11,094 nt of DNA, from the NCBI GenBank assembly GCA_037387425.1, contig JARRLC010000094.1:1-11094 (forward strand). Direction: 5' to 3'. Positions 1-5,529 of the stretch are shown one piece after another (positions within the stretch are counted from its first letter, which is position 1; every line of letters begins with the position of its first letter). Source of the DNA: JARRLC01 sp037387425 (GTDB taxonomy: Bacteria > Pseudomonadota > Alphaproteobacteria > Rhizobiales > Rhodomicrobiaceae). Position numbers and translations under genes: made by a program. The notes under the pieces are model-generated. The model had not been told where the DNA came from and did no database searches. It worked only from the letters and a program-made list of their open reading frames with translations.

Positions 1-577
1 TCTGTGCGGCCTTTTTCTTAAGCTCAGCTTGGTGTTTCAGCTCGGCCTGCTTCTTCAGCTCGGCTTGGCGTTTCTGCTCAGCTCGTTTCTTCAGCTCAGC
101 TTGGCGCTTCTGTTCGGCCTGGCGCTTCTGCTCAGCCTGACGCTTCAGCTCAGCTTGGCGTTTCAGCTCCGCCTGCCTCTTCTGCTCGGCCTGCCGTTTT
201 TGCTCAGCCTGCTTCTGGCGCTCTCGGCTAGAGCGCTCCGAATGATCGGCCTGCCGCGCCCGCGGTTCCGATCTCGATCTCTGCTCAGAGCGCTTCTCGT
301 GAGGCCTCATCGGCACCGGTTGCGGGCCGAGAACATCCAGACCGGGCATTCGAATCGGTTCGTCGAAACTCTGCTGTTGATCCGGCAATGGGGCAGCGTC
401 TTCCTCCCCCCACACCTGATTGAACTCTTCAGGCGTGCTGGCATGCCCCTGAGCCTGCACATGAGGCACAGAGAACGTAAGAATGCAGAGCAACGCGGCG
501 CAACATGTGATAACATGCGCACCACGAAACAGGCCCCGCTGCCTATTCATAATCTTGCGAATGAGGTAAGTGAGCAT
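1..577 (-). CDS. Secreted hexapeptide-repeat (KRQAEQ-type) protein, 3' end outside the window
   Basis: Reading the minus strand from ATG at 577 gives 192 open codons to the window edge with no stop, so the C-terminus is missing. The start at 577 is preferred because AAAGGG lies just upstream (582-587); an ATG at 550 is possible but has no ribosome site. The N-terminus has a basic stretch (RKIMNRQRG) and a hydrophobic core (ITCCAALLCILTFSV) ending near VQAQG, a plausible signal peptide. A Pro/acidic linker follows, then an Arg/Ser-rich part, and then eleven hexads such as KRQAEQ, KRQAEL and KKQAEL to the edge. The composition recalls the helical domain II of TolA and other periplasm-spanning helices, but no TolA membrane anchor pattern or C-terminal domain is visible, so TolA identity is not claimed. 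Inferred role: extended periplasmic or envelope protein. It is divergent from the exported TPR gene, with about 150 bases between them. Confidence 0.72.
   Translation of the reverse strand, partial: MLTYLIRKIMNRQRGLFRGAHVITCCAALLCILTFSVPHVQAQGHASTPEEFNQVWGEEDAAPLPDQQQSFDEPIRMPGLDVLGPQPVPMRPHEKRSEQRSRSEPRARQADHSERSSRERQKQAEQKRQAEQKRQAELKRQAELKRQAEQKRQAEQKRQAELKKRAEQKRQAELKKQAELKHQAELKKKAAQ
2..199 (-). repeat. 18-bp tandem repeat coding for KRQAE(Q/L) hexads
   Basis: Eleven consecutive 18-base units, read on the minus strand, each encode a hexad of the form K-R/K/H-Q-A-E-Q/L. The three units nearest the edge are the most divergent. The unit is diverged at third positions, so the peptide is held more tightly than the DNA, which suggests selection on the protein. 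The period is six residues, not the seven of a coiled coil; Lys at position 1 and Glu at position 5 of a unit are i/i+4, as in stable single alpha helices. Confidence 0.85.
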
Positions 578-725
578 CCAACCCTTTCCGACGCATACAT
601 TGGACTGCAATCGCCTCTTTCTGCACGCATACACTCAAACGCGCGTCCGGTGAAGAAATTCGTGACCACAACGTCATAGTACTATAGACGATAATTTCAT
701 CCGGCGTATATGGGGATTCATTGCC
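578..725. promoter_or_regulatory. Divergent intergenic region between two envelope-protein genes
   Basis: This stretch must carry the promoters for both the minus-strand repeat protein and the plus-strand TPR operon. Toward the TPR gene a TATAGA (683-688) and a GATAAT (690-695) are possible -10 boxes, with GTGACC (662-667) as a weak -35 at poor spacing. The -10 candidates sit beside a perfect 10-bp palindrome, ATAGTACTAT (676-685), which could be a protein site. GGGG at 712-715 is the likely ribosome site for ATG 726. None of the promoter calls is strong. Confidence 0.3.
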
Positions 726-2480
726 ATGCGGCGTTTGCTGCCCTTATCACTATTACTACTGACTGCGACAAATTGGCTTATTGCCGCACCAAATTTGTCA
801 TATGCTGCTACCAATTCTTCGCTGCTAAAGACGCAGGAAGGCGCTACCGCTTTGTTGCGTGGCAAGTATGAGCAGGCAATTACGTCTTTCAATCAAGCCC
901 TGGAAGACGCCAACCTGCCCCATTCGCGCCAAGCTAGCATATATAACGACCGAGCTGTGGCAAAATGGCGACTCCAGATCTTCGAAGAAGCGCTGAAAGA
1001 TCTCAATAAATCTCTTGAGTTGAGCGGTGATAAGGCAACAACCTATAATAATCGTGCTGCTGTCTTGATAGACATGGGTAAATACAAGGACGCTTTGAAA
1101 GACCTGAACAAAGCCATTTCCATCGCCCCCGGCTATGGCGCGGCCTACAACAACCGCGGTAACGCTTTCTTCCAGCTAAGGCTTTATAAAGCCGCCTTGA
1201 AAGACTATAAGCACGCCATTTCGCTGATGCCGACAAACGCCGCCCCCTATAACGGACGCGCCAAAACACAAAGCATGCTGGGACATCCCTACGCCGGATT
1301 GCGCTATATCACGCGAGCCATCGCACTGAACGGCAAATACACCGCCGCTTACCGAAGCCGGGCTCAGCTTTACCAGCATTTAGAGCTGTCGGATAATGCG
1401 CTTGCAGACTATGAACGCCTAATCGGGTTCGCGCCTAAAGACCCCACGCTCTATATCGGACGCGGTAATGTGTATCTGAAAGAGGGCAAGGGACGATCAG
1501 CTTTTCGCGACTTTTCTAAAGCGCTTGATCTGGACCCGGAAAATCCGGCGGCCTTAATGGGGCGCGGCGCTGCGCAAGTCAGCCGCCAGCTCTACGATGC
1601 GGCGCTACAAGACCTTAATCAGGCTATCGCTTTAGATCCGAAACTGGCTGAAGCCTATGTATACCGCGCGACGGCCTATCTCCGGCTTGGCGACAAAGAC
1701 CATGCTGGTGAAGATATCACCAAGGCATTGGAACTTACGCCCCGCTATGCGGAGGCTTTCAAGCTACGCGCCGAACTGGCCATAGCGAACGACAAAACCG
1801 ACGAGGCTATCGCGGATTACCGTAAAGCGCTGGAGCTGAACCCCTTTATGGATGAAGTTCCTGCTGCGCTGAAACGCTTAACGGGTGTGGATGAACCCAT
1901 CAAGAAATCCCTCAAGCCCGCCGTGAAGGGATGGGATATCATCAGCCCAGCCAAAGGGCGTTACGTTGCGGTCAACGCCCGCTACCCGAAAGCGCATGTC
2001 TTGTTGGAAATGTATGGACTTGGCGAACCGGAAATCATCGATTGGACGGTTCTGGCAGACACTTTGCGCGGCTTCGGACTGTTGCGCTATGCCGCCGGAG
2101 AATTGCCCAACCAAGACCAAGAAACGCAAAGCTGGGCCGCCGTTGGCGACGATAAAAAGAAATCGAAAACGCGGTATGAGTTTATTGCCATTGTCGATTT
2201 ACGTAAAAACACCATCGTTTCCATAGAACCCTATGTGACAGCCAATGGCGCAACGAAATGGAACTGGTCGAAGGAAGGCGTTACGGTAACCGACGCCGAA
2301 GGACTTACTAGCGCGCACACGTTGCGTCCCGCTCCCAGACACGTTCGTCGTAGAGGTGATGAGTACGGCTGGGGCGAAGACGATTCATGGCGAAATGGCG
2401 AATGGGAAAGCAGGCGCGAACAGCGTAGACGCTATCGGGAGCGCCGCCGTTCCAGAAACTTGCTGGATTGGCTATTTTGA
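726..2480 (+). CDS. Exported tetratricopeptide-repeat protein with Arg-rich C-terminal tail
   Basis: A 584-residue protein. Residues 1-27 form a signal peptide (MRR, Leu-rich core, LSYA/AT cleavage region), so it should enter the periplasm. Residues from about 36 to 376 tile as ten TPRs of 34 residues, with the typical pattern YNNRG...Y..AL.D..KAI...P. TPR arrays are protein-binding scaffolds; no catalytic motif is visible. Residues about 400-530 form a second, unrecognised domain (KGWDIISP, a WAAVGDD segment, IAIVDLRKNTIVSIEPY). Residues 536-584 are Arg-rich and acidic and end in LLDWLF, like low-complexity tails of several alphaproteobacterial envelope proteins. The ATG at 726 places the signal peptide correctly and has GGGG upstream. 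The stop is 24 bases before der, so cotranscription is likely. Codon use at the 5' end is more AT-rich than in der. Function unknown beyond scaffold. Confidence 0.85.
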   Translation: MRRLLPLSLLLLTATNWLIAAPNLSYAATNSSLLKTQEGATALLRGKYEQAITSFNQALEDANLPHSRQASIYNDRAVAKWRLQIFEEALKDLNKSLELSGDKATTYNNRAAVLIDMGKYKDALKDLNKAISIAPGYGAAYNNRGNAFFQLRLYKAALKDYKHAISLMPTNAAPYNGRAKTQSMLGHPYAGLRYITRAIALNGKYTAAYRSRAQLYQHLELSDNALADYERLIGFAPKDPTLYIGRGNVYLKEGKGRSAFRDFSKALDLDPENPAALMGRGAAQVSRQLYDAALQDLNQAIALDPKLAEAYVYRATAYLRLGDKDHAGEDITKALELTPRYAEAFKLRAELAIANDKTDEAIADYRKALELNPFMDEVPAALKRLTGVDEPIKKSLKPAVKGWDIISPAKGRYVAVNARYPKAHVLLEMYGLGEPEIIDWTVLADTLRGFGLLRYAAGELPNQDQETQSWAAVGDDKKKSKTRYEFIAIVDLRKNTIVSIEPYVTANGATKWNWSKEGVTVTDAEGLTSAHTLRPAPRHVRRRGDEYGWGEDDSWRNGEWESRREQRRRYRERRRSRNLLDWLF

Positions 2481-2504
2481 TAAGTTAGCAGATAAATTGG
2501 TGTC

Positions 2505-3884
2505 ATGACATTTTCTCTCGTTATTGCTGGACGGCCCAATGTGGGCAAGTCCACTCTGTTCAATCGCCTCGCCGGCAAGCGGCTGGCGCTGGTGGACGAC
2601 ATGCCCGGCCTCACGCGCGACCGCAAAGAAGCGGATGCCAGCATTGGCCGCTACGATGTGCGCCTCATCGACACCGCCGGACTTGAAGAAGCCGAGCAAG
2701 GCTCCATCAGCGCGCGTATGCGTCAGCAGAGCGAAACAGCCGTGGCCGAAGCCGATCTGGTGCTGTTTTTGATCGACGCCCGCGCCGGAATTACTCCGAT
2801 TGATGAACAATTCGCCGACCTGGTGCGGACCTCAGGCAAGCCCGTCATCCTTATCGCCAATAAATGCGAGGGGCGGGCGTCAGAGTCTGGGTTCTACGAA
2901 GCTTTCCGTTTAGGTCTGGGCGATCCGATCGCTCTTTCCGCCGAGCATAATCATGGCGTAGGCGAGCTTTACGCAGATATTGGCACCGCCCTTGAAAAGC
3001 TTAAAGAAAAACGCGCACGCGCCGAAGCCGAAGCAAGCGAAACGGACAGCACTTCTCCAAAGCCACTGCGCCCCTTAAAACTTGCCATCACTGGACGGCC
3101 CAACGCAGGCAAATCAACGCTTGTGAACACGCTTCTGGGCGAAGATCGCATGATCACCGGGCCAGAACCTGGCCTGACCCGCGACGCGGTGGCCTCCAGC
3201 TTTATATGGCAGAATCGCGCCATCACGCTTTACGACACGGCGGGTCTCAGGCGCAAATCGCGCGTTTCCGAGCGCGTGGAGAAGCTGGCCGTGGGTGATG
3301 CACTCAACGCCATCCGCTTTGCTGAGGTCGTGGTGCTTCTGATCGATGCCGACCAGGCGCTTGATAAGCAAGACCTGCAAATCGCCGATCTGGTGGAGCG
3401 CGAAGGCCGCTGCCTGGTTATCGGCGTCAATAAATGGGACTTGGTCACCGACCACGACAAGCTCATCCGAAAATTGCGCGACAAGGTAGAAAACGTGCTG
3501 CCTCAGGTTAAAGGCGTTGCGGTGGTGCCGGTGAGCGCGCTTTCTGGGCGCGGCGTAGAAAAGCTGATGGCCGCCGTGCTGAAGGTCTATAATGTGTGGA
3601 ACCGGCGCATGCCAACAGCAGCGCTTAACCGCTGGTTTTCCGAGGTGCAGGAACGGCATACGCCTCCAGCCGTCAGCGGCCGCCGTATCAAGCTGCGCTA
3701 TATCACCCAACAGAGCGCGCGTCCGCCCAGATTCGTCATCTTCTGTTCGCGCCCCAATGATTTGCCCGAAAGCTATACCCGCTATCTGGTCAATTCGCTG
3801 CGCGAGACGTTCGATATGTGGTCCGTACCGATTCGCATCCACTTACGTAAGCCTAATAACCCGTACGACACGAAGAAATCATGA
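2505..3884 (+). CDS. der: Ribosome biogenesis GTPase Der (EngA), two tandem G domains
   Basis: A 459-residue protein of normal family length. G domain 1 has GRPNVGKST (9-17), PGLTRD (34-39), DTAG (56-59) and NKCE (119-122), the last being the relaxed G4 motif common in alphaproteobacterial Der. A charged linker (about 165-187, KEKRARAEAEASE) leads to G domain 2 with GRPNAGKST (197-205), DTAG (244-247) and NKWD (309-312). Residues from about 365 form the C-terminal KH-like domain that contacts RNA, ending RKPNNPYDTKKS. From family knowledge, Der is an essential cytoplasmic GTPase in 50S subunit assembly. The ribosome site before ATG 2505 is weak, but the gene lies 24 bases after the TPR gene and the start aligns with the family N-terminus. 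Its TGA overlaps the ATG of holC (ATGA at 3881-3884), which suggests translational coupling. Confidence 0.97.
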   Translation: MTFSLVIAGRPNVGKSTLFNRLAGKRLALVDDMPGLTRDRKEADASIGRYDVRLIDTAGLEEAEQGSISARMRQQSETAVAEADLVLFLIDARAGITPIDEQFADLVRTSGKPVILIANKCEGRASESGFYEAFRLGLGDPIALSAEHNHGVGELYADIGTALEKLKEKRARAEAEASETDSTSPKPLRPLKLAITGRPNAGKSTLVNTLLGEDRMITGPEPGLTRDAVASSFIWQNRAITLYDTAGLRRKSRVSERVEKLAVGDALNAIRFAEVVVLLIDADQALDKQDLQIADLVEREGRCLVIGVNKWDLVTDHDKLIRKLRDKVENVLPQVKGVAVVPVSALSGRGVEKLMAAVLKVYNVWNRRMPTAALNRWFSEVQERHTPPAVSGRRIKLRYITQQSARPPRFVIFCSRPNDLPESYTRYLVNSLRETFDMWSVPIRIHLRKPNNPYDTKKS

Positions 3885-4330
3885 CCGAGGTGCTGTTCTA
3901 CCAGCTCGACCATCAATCGCTCGACCGCGTATTGCCGAGCCTTCTGGAAAAGACCCTGGAACGCGGTTGGCGCGCGGTGGTGCAGGCAGGCAGCCAGGAA
4001 CGCGCCGAAGCGCTCGACGCTATGTTGTGGACCTATACTGATGAAAGCTTTCTGCCGCACGGCATGGCCCGTGACGGTTTTCCCGCTGAGCAGCCGATTT
4101 TCCTCACTGCGGATGATGGCAATCCCAACGACGCCACGGTCCGCTTTATGGTGGATGGCGCCGATTGCGGTGACCTCCCCGCCTACACCCGCGTGATCTA
4201 TATGTTCGAAGGACGCGACAATGACGCCCGCGCCCAGGCTCGCGAGCAGTGGAAGCGCGCCAAAGCCGATGGGCTGGCCGTCACCTACTGGCAACAAACC
4301 GAAAACGGCCGCTGGGAGAAAAAAGCTTAG
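3881..4330 (+). CDS. holC: DNA polymerase III chi subunit
   Basis: A 149-residue protein, close to the roughly 147 residues of the E. coli chi subunit. Family features are visible in order: an N-terminal TEVLFYQLDH strand, LWTYTDESFLPHG (49-61), QPIFLTADDGNPNDA (71-85), VDGADCGDLP (91-100), the MFEGRD strand end (108-113) and the tail YWQQTENGRWEKKA (136-149). Chi is known to bind the C-terminal tail of single-stranded DNA-binding protein and to link it to the clamp loader through psi. Many alphaproteobacteria have chi without a recognisable psi, and none is seen here. The start overlaps the der stop by four bases, so expression is probably tied to der. It is likely the last gene of the operon, since the next gene converges 33 bases later. 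Confidence 0.93.
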   Translation: MTEVLFYQLDHQSLDRVLPSLLEKTLERGWRAVVQAGSQERAEALDAMLWTYTDESFLPHGMARDGFPAEQPIFLTADDGNPNDATVRFMVDGADCGDLPAYTRVIYMFEGRDNDARAQAREQWKRAKADGLAVTYWQQTENGRWEKKA

Positions 4331-4340
4331 CTCGTGGCGC

Positions 4341-4366
4341 TGAGCGCATTAGAGCCGCCGCGCTCA
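4341..4366. terminator. Inverted repeat between convergent holC and XRE genes
   Basis: TGAGCGC (4341-4347) and GCGCTCA (4360-4366) form a perfect 7-bp stem with a 12-base loop. It sits 10 bases after the holC stop, and its right arm covers the stop codon of the minus-strand regulator. No T-tract follows on the plus strand, so it is at best a weak intrinsic terminator or an RNA-stabilising hairpin shared by two converging transcripts. Confidence 0.35.
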
Positions 4367-4978
4367 ATATCTTCCCGCCATTTGATCCACCGGAAGCGCC
4401 TGATACCCAAGCACAGCATCAGCGGCGGCAGGGGCGGAGATCGCATCGCAATAAAGCGTCCCGTCATAGAAGAAATACGTCATGGTGGTGGTGAAAAAGC
4501 CGATATTCGGATGTTCGGTGGTTCTCAGCACGCTGCGAGTTGTGGAAACGATGCAGCCTATCTCGCCTCGTTCAACACCGCGCTGCAACGGGCGATCGTC
4601 CATCATTTCCTGAAGCACGCCTGTAGCGATGGGCGCTAGATCAGATCCGATCCAGTCAACCACTGTGGGGCGCTTTGCGATTGCAGCTGGAGAGACCGCT
4701 CTCAGCGTAATCGTCGTCCCCGCCGAAAGCGCTCTGGGCGCGGGGCAATGCAGAACCGATTGCTTAATATACGTCATGAACGCGGGATCAGGTTCGCGCA
4801 TCAAATCGCGTAGATGCTTTTGCAGAGAAACATTCGGCTTGTCTTCCCCGCGTTCCCAGCGGGAAACGGTTTTCTGCGAAACACTTAGAACTTCAGCGAT
4901 ATTTGCTTGCGTCAAGCTGTGTTGCTGCCGGTAACGCCGGACAAGTTTGGCCCAATCTTCGCTAAAAATTTCCCCCAT
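4364..4978 (-). CDS. XRE-family HTH transcriptional regulator with C-terminal domain of unknown function
   Basis: A 204-residue protein. Residues about 8-60 are a Cro/C1-type helix-turn-helix: LTQANIAEVLSVSQ (22-35), recognition helix QKTVSRWERG (35-44), followed by EDKPN. Residues about 85-195 (GTTITLRAVSP, VVDWIGSDLAPI, VERGEIGCIVSTTRSV, TTMTYFFYDGTLYCDA) have an alternating strand/helix look that could be a PAS- or cupin-like sensor, but I do not recognise the family. The single-domain HTH plus sensor layout suggests a ligand- or signal-responsive regulator in the cytoplasm. ATG 4978 is chosen because AGGGA lies 9-14 bases upstream and because it keeps the HTH near the N-terminus. A tandem direct repeat 30-50 bases upstream of the start is a candidate autoregulatory site. 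Its natural target may also include the divergent small gene at 5189. Confidence 0.8.
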   Translation of the reverse strand: MGEIFSEDWAKLVRRYRQQHSLTQANIAEVLSVSQKTVSRWERGEDKPNVSLQKHLRDLMREPDPAFMTYIKQSVLHCPAPRALSAGTTITLRAVSPAAIAKRPTVVDWIGSDLAPIATGVLQEMMDDRPLQRGVERGEIGCIVSTTRSVLRTTEHPNIGFFTTTMTYFFYDGTLYCDAISAPAAADAVLGYQALPVDQMAGRY

Positions 4979-5188
4979 CGGCGGAATCCCTACACTTAGA
5001 TTAAATATTTAGACGTTTTTAGACGTTGCGGCAATGCCGTTGCAATGCTTACATTTTCTACGGGCAGTAAAATATGCATATTGTAGGTGTTAATACTTAT
5101 GTAGATAAGCTAAGGAGAAACCATATAATCAGGTAGAGTAATTATAATTCTATCAATCATTATATCAGCCTAGATCATAAAGCAGAAA
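4979..5188. promoter_or_regulatory. AT-rich divergent control region (XRE regulator / small protein)
   Basis: This 210-base region is much more AT-rich than the flanking genes and contains many symmetric elements. They are the tandem repeat at 5008-5027, GGCAATGCC (5030-5038), a perfect 12-bp palindrome AATATGCATATT (5071-5082), the inverted repeat CTTAT-4-ATAAG (5096-5109) and AATTATAATT (5140-5149). TATAAT occurs at 5124-5129 and 5143-5148 and could be a -10 box for the small gene, but no convincing -35 is correctly spaced from either. An AAGGAG at 5112-5117 has no start codon at a usable distance. No tRNA or open small ORF was found here. Confidence 0.5.
5008..5027. repeat. Perfect tandem 10-bp direct repeat, candidate operator
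   Basis: TTTAGACGTT occurs twice head to tail (5008-5017 and 5018-5027), so the copies are about one DNA helical turn apart and would face the same side of the helix. A shorter TTAGA copy lies at 4996-5000. The repeat begins 30 bases upstream of the regulator's start codon, where its promoter should be, which is the usual place for autorepression by an XRE protein. Binding is inferred, not shown. Confidence 0.5.
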
Positions 5189-5437
5189 ATGTCATCTCCA
5201 AGTCCTCAAGAATTGATGTCTCCTGATCACACGCAGCGGCTGCATAACAGTCTTGATGCGCTTGTGCGCGAGGCTGACGCCATGGGCATCTCACACACCG
5301 ATGCAATAAAAGCTATTTTGACCTGGTCTGTAGAGCAGACCTACGACACGGGAGGATATCCCTATACACGTTTAGTACTGCTCGACGTGTTGGAGCACAT
5401 TCTCCTCCTCGATATAACCAATAAGAACGCGGCCTAA
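5189..5437 (+). CDS. Hypothetical small protein (82 aa)
   Basis: An 82-residue acidic, mostly helical protein with no signal peptide or membrane segment. Residues 13-35 (DHTQRLHNSLDALVREADAM) and 36-50 (GISHTDAIKAILTWSV) look like two amphipathic helices, and 60-76 (TRLVLLDVLEHILLLDI) is a Leu-rich helix that could be a dimerisation face. I do not recognise the family. ATG 5189 is used; ATG 5216 is possible, and neither has a strong ribosome site. That it is a real gene is supported by the AT-rich promoter-like DNA before it, by the opposite-strand regulator sharing that DNA, and above all by a strong intrinsic terminator 43 bases after the stop in the right orientation. It could be a regulatory partner of the XRE protein or a small accessory protein; this is conjecture. 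Confidence 0.6.
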   Translation: MSSPSPQELMSPDHTQRLHNSLDALVREADAMGISHTDAIKAILTWSVEQTYDTGGYPYTRLVLLDVLEHILLLDITNKNAA

Positions 5438-5450
5438 ACGTGTCATCTAC

Positions 5451-5468
5451 AGGGCTTGCCCGAGCCCT
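5451..5468 (+). other. Short GC-rich hairpin upstream of the terminator
   Basis: AGGGCT (5451-5456) and AGCCCT (5463-5468) form a perfect 6-bp stem with a 6-base loop. It lies directly before the main terminator and has no T-tract of its own. It may help stop translation-free transcription or protect the transcript end. Confidence 0.3.
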
Positions 5469-5479
5469 CCCCCTCCACT

Positions 5480-5529
5480 AAGCGTAACGCGCGCCCAACC
5501 TGGACGCGGACCGTTGCGCTTATTTTTTT
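5480..5529 (+). terminator. Intrinsic terminator of the 82-residue gene
   Basis: AAGCGTAACG (5480-5489) pairs with CGTTGCGCTT (5512-5521), ten base pairs with a single G-U, and an inner CGCG/CGCG pairing can extend the stem past a small bulge. The stem is followed at once by A and seven T (5522-5529). This is a classical rho-independent terminator for plus-strand transcription. Its right arm and T-tract overlap the stop codon and the last two Lys codons of the converging ABC transporter gene. On the minus strand no T-run follows, so it should act mainly on the plus strand. Confidence 0.82.

Noticed and set aside
1..577. Calling the left gene tolA
   Set aside because: Composition is similar, but the N-terminus looks like a cleavable signal rather than the TolA anchor, the repeat is a hexad, and the diagnostic C-terminal domain and tol neighbours are not visible.
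29..679. Plus-strand 216-residue Leu-rich open frame
   Set aside because: It is the exact antisense of the KRQAEQ repeats (CAG/CTC/CTT read backwards) and has no ribosome site or sensible protein features; the minus strand gives a signal peptide and repeats.
3114..3842. Minus-strand 242-residue open frame inside der
   Set aside because: Shadow of the conserved Der coding sequence, with His/Gln-rich composition and no recognisable motif.
5111..5130. AAGGAG followed by ATATAAT as the start of a tiny gene
   Set aside because: No ATG, GTG or TTG at usable distance; the only frame from ATA stops at once.
4979..5188. Phage attachment site or mobile element end
   Set aside because: AT-rich with repeats, but no tRNA end, integrase, transposase or flanking duplication is present in the window.
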